Positions 57,401 to 62,945 of a DNA stretch of 64,000 nt are shown piece after piece (positions within the stretch are counted from its first letter, which is position 1; the number at the start of each line of letters is the position of its first letter). The notes below the pieces were generated by a model, which saw only the letters and a list, made by a program, of their open reading frames with translations, searched no databases and was not told the origin of the DNA. The position numbers and the translations under genes were made by a program. The stretch lies in assembly GCA_949358305.1 (NCBI GenBank), contig OX442315.1, positions 5,481,875-5,545,874 on the forward strand. The letters run 5' to 3'. The DNA comes from Strigamia acuminata (Eukaryota; Arthropoda; Chilopoda; Geophilomorpha; Linotaeniidae).

Positions 57401-60400
57401 ACGTCGCCGGAACCGAGCAGCCCTCGCAAATACGCGAAGCTAGACGTTAAACTAGCCAAATATACCCTGTTAGGACTGCACCTAGTTAGTAAGTGTTTAT
57501 TTTATAAAAGATAAAAAATATCGCTTAAATTCCTTTGAAATTGGAGAGCATACATGTGTTAACAAGTCACGTGTATGATACTAACGAACGCCACCAGATG
57601 TCGGTGATAGATTTTTACTCGGACGAATTATAGAGTTATTCGTACAGTTAAAAATCATGTATATTGTCAGATACTAAAAATACTGCAAAAATATTTTTTA
57701 ATATTTTGACAGGTTGTTTAGTTATTATGTCGTTTAGATGTAAAAATTAGGTTTATTTTATTTAATAAACACTAATTTGAATAGTTTTTCAACGATATTG
57801 TTTTAAAGGATAAGATGAAATTATCTACCAAGTCAAGAATAATTATTAATGTTAATAATTATTCGACAAATGAAGGAAACCCGCTAACAAAAGGAACTTA
57901 AGAATTTAATTGCGAAATTAATCCAGTTGTTGGTCGACAATTAATTTAATTTGAAATTAAATTAATTACCGACAGTTTGATTCGTGTTCTCAAATAAAAT
58001 TTATATTTTTTGAAGATGCAATGAGTCGCCGAGGTCGTGCTAGCAAGCGACAGTACGTGCATTGGGATCCAGAAGAGTCTGAAGAACCGGATTATCGCTT
58101 TGTTAATCCCTCCTCTGACCCCGAGCTCGTCGCCAACTGGGCCCGTGATAACCCGGATCTCGTACCGCCCCGAATTAGGACCGCCATGGGTGTTAGCCCG
58201 ACCGACTCACGTCCTTCCAGAGGCCGTCAAGCGAGTCAGCGTGTCGTAACCTATGATGCGCCCCACGAGACTCCGAATTGGGATTTTTCTGACGACTCGT
58301 CACAATACTCCCGTTCTGCTTCAAGGAGACGGCGCCAAGACGACTTCTCACAAGAAGAAGAATCTTATGAGGAAGCTCCGCCCCAGACTACCAGCAGACC
58401 ATTTGCTCGACCACGAAATCCTCGCGATACCGCTAGTCGAGGAAAAACCGGCAAGTCCAAAGGACCCACCAAGTCCACGTTGGCATCTTCATCCGAGGCG
58501 TTGACCCGCCCAACATCGCAAGCTCGCTCATTATCGGAGCTCAACTTACCGATTTATCGGAAGCAACGGCGAGAACATGTATTTCGCGACATGGAAGCTG
58601 CCGCCTTGGGAACCAACATCATGCCGAAGTCGAAACTGATGTTCTGCCCATTGTGCGCAGGATGCGGATGGTTGTCGTCCTTGTTATCCGGCATTCACGC
58701 CGTGGTCTGTGTGAACTGTCACGGTGGTAAACGCGTTGCCATATCCAGCATGTGGAATGAAGAAATTCTTCCATTTATCGTCAAGGGGCTAAGTACGCCG
58801 ACAGCACGCAATTGGGCGATGTGTCGCGAATGTGGCCTCATCCACCAGGGCCCGGAGCAGGCTATTTATGTAGACCCGGCACAAATGTCCAGCACCTCGA
58901 CTCCACGAGGAGGATTCACGGAGCCACAACGCGAGCCGGAAACTCCCACCCCTGCGATTGATGGAACTCCAGTTGTCTCGGCGGAAAACCTTCCAACGTC
59001 AGTTACTGCGTCTGATTCTCCGCCGGTTGCATCCGATTCTGGTCCACAAGCCGCCGCTTCTCCAGAGGGAACATCGACTAACAACATGATTGTAGCGACT
59101 ATTCCGCTCCCCGAAGTAAGCGACGCTGCTGAACCGGTCATTTTACTGGTTCACCCATACATGCCAAGACCAAACATGTCGCTCACGGAGCAAACTAAGG
59201 CGGAAGTGGAACATTATTTCCCAATTTTATTGGAAGCAGCTAAGCGTATTAGTGTGTCGATTTCAAACGACCAAATTCCAGATTTGAGCGTGCCGCTGGC
59301 CGTGATCCAATGGATTTTTCATCCATCCCGGCCGGAATCCTTTCAAACTCGCTCTTTCATTTGGTGTAAGATTTTGCAACAGGTCTCAGCAGCAGCACAC
59401 CCATTGATTCGTGAAGGATGGCACTCTGGCTTACCCGACCATCACTTGGTTTTTTCCGAGCCAACCAGCGCTAACACCATTCCGTTAGGAGGGCCTGATC
59501 CCCTGGAAGTATTCACCGAGGAACAACACAGAATGCTCCTGAATCCCCTGGCCCATGACGTTGAGCCAGATGCAGTACCGGAATTGGTAGCTATGCAACT
59601 TAATTCTCCACCCGCAGCCGTCTCGGAAGTTGTTACATCCATGGAAGGATTCATTGAGGATGAAGAGTTGGACTAGAAAGCGTCAACGATGTCGGGATCC
59701 GTTACTTTCCCGATATCTTTCCTTTTAGGCAAGACCAGAAGTAACGAGTCCATTTTCTCCATCTCCATTTCTTGACCCGAGTTGAAACAAAGATTTAGTC
59801 AGGTTCAGGTGTATTTTATGCCGTTTTTTGTGAATAATTCAAAGATCTTTAATATTTAAATTAACAATTTTGCTAAAATTTGATTACGAGTCAATGTGAG
59901 TTTGTTTATAAAAATACTAATTTTAATACTTGAATTTTAACGTGTAAAGTGTTATTTTGCAAATCATTACATTTCCAGTGAGAAGTTAAGTTTTGTGAAA
60001 ATAATTGTTAAATTTTATTAATCATTTGTTTGATACAAGAGTTTTGATGTTAGTTTAAGTTATCGTTTTTCTTGATACAGTTGTAAGTCCACCTGTAAAG
60101 CGAGATTGGAGTTATTATTAATAATTGAAAGTTTTATAACCTTAATAAATATTTTTTGAAGCATTTGATTAAGAAATACTCTTTATTTATACTATTAAGA
60201 TATAAAATAAAGGTTTTTGCTTACCAAGGATTACAGCTCGAGTCCCCTAGATGACAGTGTGGTCTTGATCCTCAAGATATTCGGAATAAATAGTATGTTA
60301 ATACAGGTATTAACATATATTTAAGGGGGACTTGTGACGGTTACACTGTCAAACACTTTGTTAATATAGGACGAACATTTCACCGATAGATGGCGCTGGT

Positions 60401-62341
60401 ACGTTTTAGCGGTAATTTCAAATTTCGACAATTTTTGAGTGAATAAAATATAAATTACTATTTATATTTTATTCCACTGCGACTTTAGACACTTTTAAAT
60501 ACTTTTGGATGTTTAAATATTAGTTGATTTATTTGTCACATAATTCTATTGAATTATGTGCAAACTCTACACCTGGTGAAGTCACCCCCCATCACCCACT
60601 GTGAGTTGGACTCCTTTTGGATTATAGTCAAAGGGACTTAATCCAAAATGTGTCCTGCGTATCCAGTTCCTGTAGTGGACCTAGTAGAAGACTATGTCCT
60701 GAGTATCCACTTCCTATGATCTGGGATTGGATGGATTTGACTGCCCAGTGATCCCATTGGATCACTGAACAGCTATTCTCCTCACCGAGTATATATCCCC
60801 CTGCAAAACGGATATAGCTCGCTCTTGTTCTGTTTTTGTTTGATACTGATATTACTTGAGCACATATTATACTTCTCTGCGTTCCGACAATCCGTTGTAG
60901 AAATACTTTGTATTTAGTGTAAGTATCTAGAGTGGGTAGAAGACTCACAGACACACTGCCCGCCTCTTCATGCCAACATTCCGTTGTAGAAATGTTGTAA
61001 CTAGAGTGAGTAATTCACAGACACATTTAAGTGTAGTATCTAGAGTGGGGTACAACCCACAGACGCACTCCCTCCAGCTTCATGCCAACATTCCGTTGTA
61101 GAGTGCAGAATCTAGAGTGGAGTAAAATTCACAGACGCATTGGTAATGTAGAATCTAGAGTGGAGTATTTATATTTCACAGACGCATTATCAGAGTAATC
61201 GACGCGGAGTAATTTCCCGGTTACTCTCCCGCCAGCCAGGACCGAGTGGAGTAATTTCCCGGCGATGGATAACCTTTCCTGCGAGATATTTCGATTCAAT
61301 TCGTTATTGGTTTGACGGAACATTTAAGTCTAACTTAGATGTTGATTGCACTCGGGGCAAAAAATAGCTCGGCGCTATTTTAATATATTTTACTTATTTT
61401 CATAGTTTTAGTTAAGTTTGTGACTCTAAAATATCATGATTAATTCCATAGAATTAATATGAATATTTATTCTCACATTGTTACATCTCGCGGTAATTAT
61501 TGATTACAACAATTATCTGCGATGCGATGTGTGTGACGATACAGAAAAGTCAACCGCACCTCTCGGATATAACCCACCCAGCCTAACCATTTACACGCCT
61601 TTTAGAACCAAACCCCGGACCATTTAGAAGCCAAAGCCATTCATAGATGACATCTTTTACGTCACAGCAATAAGACCGTTACAAATTCTTATTGCATGAC
61701 TGAAGCCTTCAAATGATATTATTTCAGGGCTTTTGCCAAACAACTGTATAGTTTAACTTCTCGTCATTTTAGCCACTTGTAGGCATAGTATTTATATAAG
61801 GTTCAAACCGGAATAAATGTTATATGTTTTGAGAAAACATCAGGTTTGCATATTTTACATTTTCACACAGATAGTTCACACTTTAGTTTAGCAATTGCTA
61901 TCTCCAGAAGGTAATCGTCACATCATTGTCATTAAATTGACGCCTGGGCTATTAATTTAATAATTTGTCATATATTGTGTACTTACGAGTAAAGATCTGC
62001 TTAAATCTGTTGTGGTACCACATCGTTGGCAGCGGATGATACCACTAGGTCGTTCCTTCGGTAGAAAACTTTTCAAATCGCATCTAAAAAAAATTATTAA
62101 AATATTGTATTTAGAGATAAGAAATGAGTGGAGATATATTCATTAATTTTAGCCGAGATGATCGGTTAGTTGTTCCACTGCGACTGAAATTCAAACCACA
62201 CGGTAGTTACCGTTTTCAATGAAAATGTTATGTTAAACAATAAATCGACTTAAAAAACTCATCCATAGTCGTGTTAGAAGAACAATTAATACAGAAAAAG
62301 ATGCCAACTTACTTGAAACACGTGAAAAATTCGAAATCCAT
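33416..62341 (-). CDS. TRAF-like protein (gene 2), 10 exons over 29 kb with retrotransposon-filled introns
   Basis: Exons: 62313-62341, 61987-62083, 47758-47838, 47253-47324, 46812-46886, 46669-46755, 46547-46609, 46441-46474, 46293-46376, 33416-33909. They total 1116 nt (371 aa), every joint is in phase, and no internal stop is seen. Exons 1 and 3-6 match gene 1 in length: 29, then 72, 75 and 87 nt; exon 3 is 81 against 87 nt. The protein has C-x2-C pairs (TCFKC, RCQRC, RCSYC, CMFC), a TRAF finger (CKFAPIGCEF), a short coiled coil and a TRAF-C/MATH domain (GKIGYKMRLHL, EGPNDAILSWPVQY). Compared with gene 1 it lacks five small coiled-coil exons. Element Y lies in intron 2 and element X in intron 9. 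Expression would require splicing introns of about 14.1 and 12.4 kb. Confidence 0.87.
34130..35644 (-). repeat. 3' LTR of element X (1515 bp)
   Basis: Runs TGTGACGATG...GACCGTCACA on the plus strand. At 34850-35110 it contains four tandem copies of a 56-60-bp unit, each with GAGCACGG, GCACGTG and CTACAACGGAATGTTGGCAT, followed by an AAGCG microrepeat. It has an extra 88 bp (near 34262-34350) missing from the other LTR. Confidence 0.9.
35645..37956 (-). other. Internal non-coding DNA of element X (left part)
   Basis: AT-rich, with repeated AATATTTC.GTT-type motifs. Two direct repeats of about 97 bp at 37214-37360 contain GTGAC.TTTGTCATTCATCC. The only coding hint is an 83-residue minus ORF at 36248-36499 (Pro/Glu-rich, no recognised domain), which could be a relic. 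43209-44232 is the matching right part and has no ORF. Confidence 0.55.
37962..38459 (+). repeat. 5' LTR of copia-derived element (498 bp)
   Basis: TGTTAGAAAG...TTCTCAACA; identical by eye to 42706-43203. Confidence 0.95.
38460..38477 (+). promoter_or_regulatory. Primer-binding site, initiator tRNA-Met
   Basis: TGGTAGCAGAGGATGGTT directly abuts the LTR and is complementary to the 3' end of eukaryotic initiator tRNA-Met, the usual copia-group primer. Confidence 0.85.
38478..39990 (+). other. Leader of copia-derived element, no clear ORF
   Basis: About 1.5 kb, GC-richer than its surroundings, with only short overlapping open frames. A gag would normally lie here; I see no capsid-like or zinc-knuckle sequence. 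39000-39700 has recurring TCGTTT/CGACG-type motifs. Confidence 0.5.
39991..42543 (+). CDS. Copia integrase-like protein lacking the catalytic residues, 850 aa
   Basis: Residues 1-300 are charged and unrecognised. The first ATG gives a hydrophobic start (about residues 10-30), and the ATG at 40132 is an alternative. At about 310 is a GAG-pre-integrase-like motif (LWHTRLVYL) in which the second zinc His is Tyr. From about 365 to 590 lies a copia integrase core and adjoining region (YIIFVDDYSEYVWF, TMVYLRNRAP, WKSPYNILYD, LVGYSSFNRKYRVWDP). The catalytic Asp, Asp and Glu positions seem lost: the HSD, SDNGGEF and GVAER motifs read HLS, LGPGVDV and a non-matching segment. The C-terminal third is acidic, with a KRRKKKRK nuclear-signal-like stretch. 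The frame is uninterrupted for 2.5 kb in a young element, so it is probably still selected. Its role is unknown. Confidence 0.8.
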   Translation: MKKMCFVPSLNLLVSLVWLCGANFVHTVLCAARRSSTDNGIACSKQTMDDTHEAQLKKGMHGQIVFNGHTVPNALNGQLEKKIDSFEKEYLKLDSDIDKIVMLLTHLVHKSALTDNIDTVIKGIANLILAICKMRMDEMNGHWNSEVQGTTNDIRGLNVINSNRVSKITQDCSKISPANMESKGDNQCKIGNLKYSNRVRNKKNKKNEGDRKLNTPIKVNQINILDSCRQNQQRVFVRTEEKNPPSLEENRKLKKLDKGCLNSKESDITTVIKHIDPLDSGVKNQKKNSRHHKRQKEFKKQDRVLPFQLWHTRLVYLDKESIYAMNGSKYVFGVQLEDTGTTPIIGDFTKKNVFPTQMNKADGSLDLIHLSVWEVPHAIGQKYIIFVDDYSEYVWFRPLKKNVLDEFRDWLSEIGHTTVEVVRRIRLGPGVDVLLDELIEFTESRGIEIDKEEFDNLDVNYIFKRANVDIIKGVETLIVENKFPDTLWIELANTMVYLRNRAPRINLNWKSPYNILYDRCVSVRHLRCLGSRVKVFHFKNGKRCSWLAALVGYSSFNRKYRVWDPRENRIFQTNSLKVDEWSYWHEGEVEPFMEFVNTDQNVGNKNTEIPSEDIVPISPQLEVPSPLEMEVEIPPLLTFGEVDINERTTIGNEGEELRHFKVEFEPQSAKGFKQSDPSTTEADYKVETVREHDPQGKTVFDGLEAERRTDTDEFATSNEEVYDDLTCKQKSSSLVEDEISPSSSECKMIETEGEFKRTKRRKKKRKGNKSVDVLTTDTAGCQTTIFESISDGGIDIMTEKNLINEGEDRDGCYTHNEKFDFLLSNLGKRTGQVTIHGLDFAWDENYLYYK
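42706..43203 (+). repeat. 3' LTR of copia-derived element (498 bp)
   Basis: Preceded by a purine-rich tract at 42692-42705 and followed by the ATCAT target duplication. Confidence 0.95.
43209..44232 (-). other. Internal non-coding DNA of element X (right part)
   Basis: AT-rich, no ORF. 43380-43760 has recurring blocks (GGCGATAGATTC.GTGT; TACGTAC...GTACG). Near the primer site it matches the start of the Y internal region. Confidence 0.55.
44233..44250 (-). promoter_or_regulatory. Primer-binding site of element X (tRNA-Gln type, one mismatch)
   Basis: On the minus strand it reads TGGAGGTTCTACCGAGAT, two bases after the LTR. It differs from the Y site by one base. Confidence 0.7.
44253..45679 (-). 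repeat. 5' LTR of element X (1427 bp)
   Basis: Matches 34130-35644 apart from about seven or more substitutions and an 88-bp deletion flanked by AATAA on each side in the longer copy. Confidence 0.9.
46910..47213. mobile_element. Pogo-like MITE with internally triplicated segment
   Basis: It has the same ends as 28476-28660 (CAGTCGAAACTCTTTATAA), flanked by TA. A segment of about 75 bp containing GGCCAGCCAACCAAACCAGC occurs three times in tandem. It lies in an intron of TRAF gene 2. Confidence 0.85.
47932..49521 (+). repeat. 5' LTR of element Y (1590 bp)
   Basis: Runs TGTGACGGTT...AATCGTCACA, so its extreme ends form a short inverted repeat. At 48480-48790 it has an array of alternating motifs: CATGCCAACATTCCGTTG, ATCTAGAGTG and CACAGACGCA. 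The first of these is shared, reverse-complemented, with the repeats in the X LTRs. A TATATAT box-like run lies near 48390. Confidence 0.95.
49524..49541 (+). promoter_or_regulatory. Primer-binding site of element Y (tRNA-Gln)
   Basis: TGGAGGTTCCACCGAGAT, two bases after the LTR, is complementary to the 3' end of eukaryotic tRNA-Gln including CCA. Confidence 0.75.
49542..50398 (+). other. Leader of element Y, no ORF
   Basis: AT-rich 5' untranslated leader between primer site and gag. The 97-residue open frame at 49959-50252 has no recognised domain. Confidence 0.5.
50399..52447 (+). CDS. Gag of element Y
   Basis: 682 aa from ATG 50399. The N-terminus is Arg/Gly-rich (RRPVRVRGTRGNRGARRRGG) and could bind RNA. 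A long Gln/Asn/Ser/Pro-rich linker with many RN and RDxG motifs follows. A Gypsy-type capsid lies at about residues 365-530 (FLEIVKAVALGKGIP, AQRWFHKQRHTFNSW, LLNVKQRADESLYSFLLRY). An acidic stretch is followed by one CCHC zinc knuckle, CFFCHEPGHFKREC, at about 52180-52221. It is larger than a typical Gypsy Gag because of the N-terminal extension. It ends AAA AAC TGA, forming a frameshift site. Confidence 0.9.
   Translation: MARRPVRVRGTRGNRGARRRGGMCETPRGIVESDLESQGEENVPRDVSNPGSSRTDPLSVPHDLEVYCRHYQLEVTQFSSLCEAQQYTANNHHERNRVITPDVVVTNEPSVSVDRTGPRSPATYRYQQLPGWRMNVARDDNGQLNSSLSVQPLIQLPTSSWRSNSAERMGNSGQRNISAPISRNLPSATAVNNILPAPTGNLNDSFRVPQPRTNLSVQPRGRNENYQNFQSHTQSDGDFRNYRNSRSQGGRAPPRNQRFPGAPGDPRDSDPNSSSDESHAGGGGNYNNNFHRRNNSRSPPPPDRHQNFQGEPNPPPRDQGSRSTPNSNSASNLSDENVKQIIQGLVGQIRSPSNPSQNFGKGIEIPIFDGKQTEVARFLEIVKAVALGKGIPLDDMVHTAVPGRLLGHAQRWFHKQRHTFNSWRTFEASFLDCFDLVPLTRERRLLNVKQRADESLYSFLLRYTQEQGEVPPGDKTGRAQLFDNLTQESFTALCTQGMYGNFTVDDILQYVGANRSKFESSQLAAKLEYDNRENHPTPKLHEKSKIFPSKTSLRLTQTQDEVEDEDESENDDSTDDGSMERLFAAQYEKTTGKCFFCHEPGHFKRECPALAKKLAGKSDSLNTNKRFNHSAPNPEFKRPKQNWVTSETLDSKFTDFQKNMVDLLIKHLPAATESVTPDETKN
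52438..52478 (+). promoter_or_regulatory. -1 ribosomal frameshift signal between gag and pol
   Basis: The heptamer A AAA AAC (52438-52444) lies in the phase X-XXY-YYZ relative to gag and is followed directly by the gag stop TGA. Seven bases on, GGGGGTTG (52452-52459) pairs perfectly with CAACCCCC (52471-52478) around an 11-nt loop. The -1 frame is open across the stop into pol. A AAA AAC is a known slippery site, used for example in MMTV gag-pro. Confidence 0.85.
52444..56724 (+). CDS. Pol of element Y: protease, RT, RNase H, integrase
   Basis: In the -1 frame relative to gag and without its own early ATG; expected as a Gag-Pol fusion of about 1426 pol codons. Protease DSGA is near 52927. 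RT has the YLDD motif near 53938-53949 and FTSIDLTKGYHQMEM upstream. RNase H starts near 54388 (TDASHSGLGAVL). Integrase has an HHCC finger (HGHPLTGHAGMS...CTHCQQYK) and a catalytic triad at D (IDLMGP, 55564), D (SDNG, 55741) and E (ITERANR, 55846), with D-x34-E spacing. The C-terminal KGDLVWK and GPWEI segment follows, then a basic Ser/Lys-rich tail. All key residues are present, so this looks functional. Confidence 0.95.
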   Translation: MIQGVVQVAQPPPNELFPLSEFSNDLFFHKKEIKIRHKPSHLTVPYVDDSKNKPPSLVISYEAVPVCRKASSSTGGVDENLKIMTDQLENLSIFSGSWNAPKKPLVPKVFKLRKILKLEKWNKKERKVLLGKLCNSKLINGGKDDPRMNVQIGGLDYNALMDSGATQCFIGVQLLSNTEIPVEFIQECPRGMRVCAVGIDHRPIGQVCLCVKWADKRRVTPTTFIILHKNVCGLILGHNFMRRTGINPNPRRAVFTCDDMPGWTAPYETTELNCCLASIRTLGLQGEGTPTSPDWAEKLVEGCNSSAEEKRLLVNVLLQLKNVFRDQLGCTKVAKHSIKFKPGATWKHQPYRMYNPAKKAIMTELVEELEADGLIEPATGPYISHPVIVAKPGGKYRLCIDYRWLNAITEVDAIQMPSIDLLIHHTNQAKYFTSIDLTKGYHQMEMEEEDKSKTAFYTPKGKFQFKRLPFGLCNAPSSFQHLMTTVLGDSLYKHALVYLDDIIIFSDTWENHLLHIKDVLEKLDAANLTINKDKSKFGRTSLRFLGHLISEGSLLPDPDKVSAVRNFPKPTCSKDIQRFVGLANFFRKFIPNIANIARPLTNIMHDQAKFVWDDPQTTAFETIKDILCDKDQALLHMPDMNKPFVILTDASHSGLGAVLCQDVELFCEKKQKLIMVPKAVAYASRVLHGAEVRYSTPELECLAVVWAIERFRPYIEYTTFTLESDAKALSWLMSTPEPSGRFGRWAVKIQCGAFKIIFRRGAMNQVADALSRAPLSALDTPDYDYIEPEEITHFYPTWNGNRCASLQVTETERKHFLTNVGLSLDFFSESYNPVRFHDSGEKGEEEGCTRENCRHIDVHNCNHENVHTALTDILKVVPPTRDEIIEAQLKDPACSKILVYLKGDEKLKNRITDKHWLNAIRGYTLDEPEENKGVMLIYFAPTDEEELNDSGNGFKAVIPRSLVRRALFACHGHPLTGHAGMSKTLDRAKQMYFWPRMSKDTRNYVRSCTHCQQYKPSQHQKHRASYTPHNMTNPWETISIDLMGPKPAGRSQLKWILVIIDNCTKWIEVFPLATASSECIVNKMSEVFHRWGYPKKIISDNGKQFVSTIFNDFCRKNHVDIAHISPYHAAANITERANRTLKMMLALYSDIHSHWPKYLNSFAFAMRTAKSEATNCSPMILNTGRIVPLPFDPRITKHAIKFDKENPEAYVYSILDVIRRAHSEMHRKIQSNYEKHDRLHKDKYYICQFAKGDLVWKATHILSNKDKGISAGFAEKRDGPWEITAILGGGSYTLRKLSDNSKAKAINIQDLMPYIPSYPIEEWTLDQKVGTNESHPTPDWMAGQVINSSELINEPVSIETRDLVEEKEEETSQISSKEDETPQNPSKKRKRFPSPVRQSKRRPKPNTKYVTDFVQLINCLTQVKLG
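56725..58020 (+). other. Spacer between pol and ORF3 of element Y
   Basis: About 1.3 kb, AT-rich, no ORF. 57350-57490 is GC-richer. It may carry a promoter or splice acceptor for ORF3; I cannot identify one. Confidence 0.5.
58021..59676 (+). CDS. ORF3 of element Y, novel zinc-finger-like protein
   Basis: 551 aa, same strand as gag and pol, in the position where some Gypsy elements carry env. There is no signal peptide, TM segment or furin-like site, so it is not an envelope protein as far as I can see. It has a basic, Arg/Ser-rich N-terminal third. A Cys-rich block at about residues 206-280 follows, with CPLC, CGW, CVNC and CREC spaced like a multi-zinc fold. A Pro/Thr/Ser-rich linker comes next. 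A C-terminal 130-residue part (about 380-510) looks folded (VIQWIFHPSRPE, IWCKILQQVSAAAH). Its GC content is higher than that of gag and pol, suggesting a different origin. I do not recognise the family. Confidence 0.8.
   Translation: MSRRGRASKRQYVHWDPEESEEPDYRFVNPSSDPELVANWARDNPDLVPPRIRTAMGVSPTDSRPSRGRQASQRVVTYDAPHETPNWDFSDDSSQYSRSASRRRRQDDFSQEEESYEEAPPQTTSRPFARPRNPRDTASRGKTGKSKGPTKSTLASSSEALTRPTSQARSLSELNLPIYRKQRREHVFRDMEAAALGTNIMPKSKLMFCPLCAGCGWLSSLLSGIHAVVCVNCHGGKRVAISSMWNEEILPFIVKGLSTPTARNWAMCRECGLIHQGPEQAIYVDPAQMSSTSTPRGGFTEPQREPETPTPAIDGTPVVSAENLPTSVTASDSPPVASDSGPQAAASPEGTSTNNMIVATIPLPEVSDAAEPVILLVHPYMPRPNMSLTEQTKAEVEHYFPILLEAAKRISVSISNDQIPDLSVPLAVIQWIFHPSRPESFQTRSFIWCKILQQVSAAAHPLIREGWHSGLPDHHLVFSEPTSANTIPLGGPDPLEVFTEEQHRMLLNPLAHDVEPDAVPELVAMQLNSPPAAVSEVVTSMEGFIEDEELD
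59677..60332 (+). other. 3' untranslated segment of element Y
   Basis: AT-rich, no ORF. It ends in the purine tract AAGGGGGACT (60323-60332) immediately before the 3' LTR. Confidence 0.55.
60333..61922 (+). repeat. 3' LTR of element Y (1590 bp)
   Basis: Identical by eye to 47932-49521, including the two short reverse-strand open frames it contains. Confidence 0.95.
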
Positions 62342-62655
62342 TACGAGCGACCGGAAAAAAACGAGCGAAGCCGGAAACCACTAGCTCGGAACCAGGATAG
62401 TGCACTAGATAAATTAACACCTGGCATGTGTTACCAAATTATTTAATTTATTTATTTACTCCGGTACGATAGAAAAAACGTTTAAAAATTGATATTTTAA
62501 AAACACCGATGCTTTTTTAAATGAAATAGTAATAAAACTGAAATAAATTTGCTTTATTTATATTTTATTTATTTATTTATTTTATTTTATTTTCCAACAA
62601 AATACAAGATAGTGCTCTGAATTAAAATAAAACACTAAAAAGTGGACAGTTATTT
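62342..62655. other. Spacer between TRAF gene 2 and TRAF gene 3
   Basis: About 310 bp upstream of the gene 2 start codon and downstream of the gene 3 stop. It must hold the gene 2 promoter. It is AT-rich, with a TTTATTTATTTATT run at 62560-62590. Confidence 0.5.
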
Positions 62656-62945
62656 TCAACTAGTGACATTTAAAACTAGTTTCAAAAACATTGTATCATC
62701 GACTAAATATTTTGGTTCAATTTCATTTAAACGAATAAATTGTGACTCTCCATATCCTTGGTAATCCGCATTAATTGGTCTTTTTAAATACGTTTTACCA
62801 ACGATAGTTGCAGTGTCTAAACTCATAGAATGTTTAGTTTTGTGTGTCAACTGACCCACCAAGCTAATTTCTGCACGATACTGTATAGGCCAACGGAGAA
62901 TTGCATCATTTGCACCGATCATTAGTTGAAGAGAAACCGATAAGT
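62656..62945 (-). pseudogene. TRAF-like gene 3: MATH exon truncated by an LTR
   Basis: The C-terminal half of a MATH exon, clearly homologous to genes 1 and 2 (LSVSLQLMIGANDAILRWP, then FIRLNEIEPKYLVDDTMFLK and a stop). At 62945/62946 the homology ends abruptly at the TG of an LTR. The rest of the exon and gene would lie beyond the window. Insertion in a coding exon should destroy the MATH domain of this copy. Confidence 0.8.

Larger units (their letters stand above)
47932..61922 (+). mobile_element. Element Y: 14-kb Ty3/Gypsy retrotransposon with three ORFs
   Basis: Two 1590-bp LTRs (47932-49521 and 60333-61922) look identical, and the target duplication TCAT is exact (47928-47931, 61923-61926). 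The internal order is primer site for tRNA-Gln, gag, frameshift signal, pol (PR-RT-RH-IN), a 1.3-kb spacer, ORF3, and a purine tract (AAGGGGGACT). All ORFs are open, so this copy appears intact and very recent. It inserted in sense orientation opposite to the host TRAF gene, in intron 2. Confidence 0.95.

Noticed and set aside
58021-59676. ORF3 of element Y as an envelope gene
   Set aside because: No signal peptide, transmembrane helix, cleavage motif or fusion peptide is visible.
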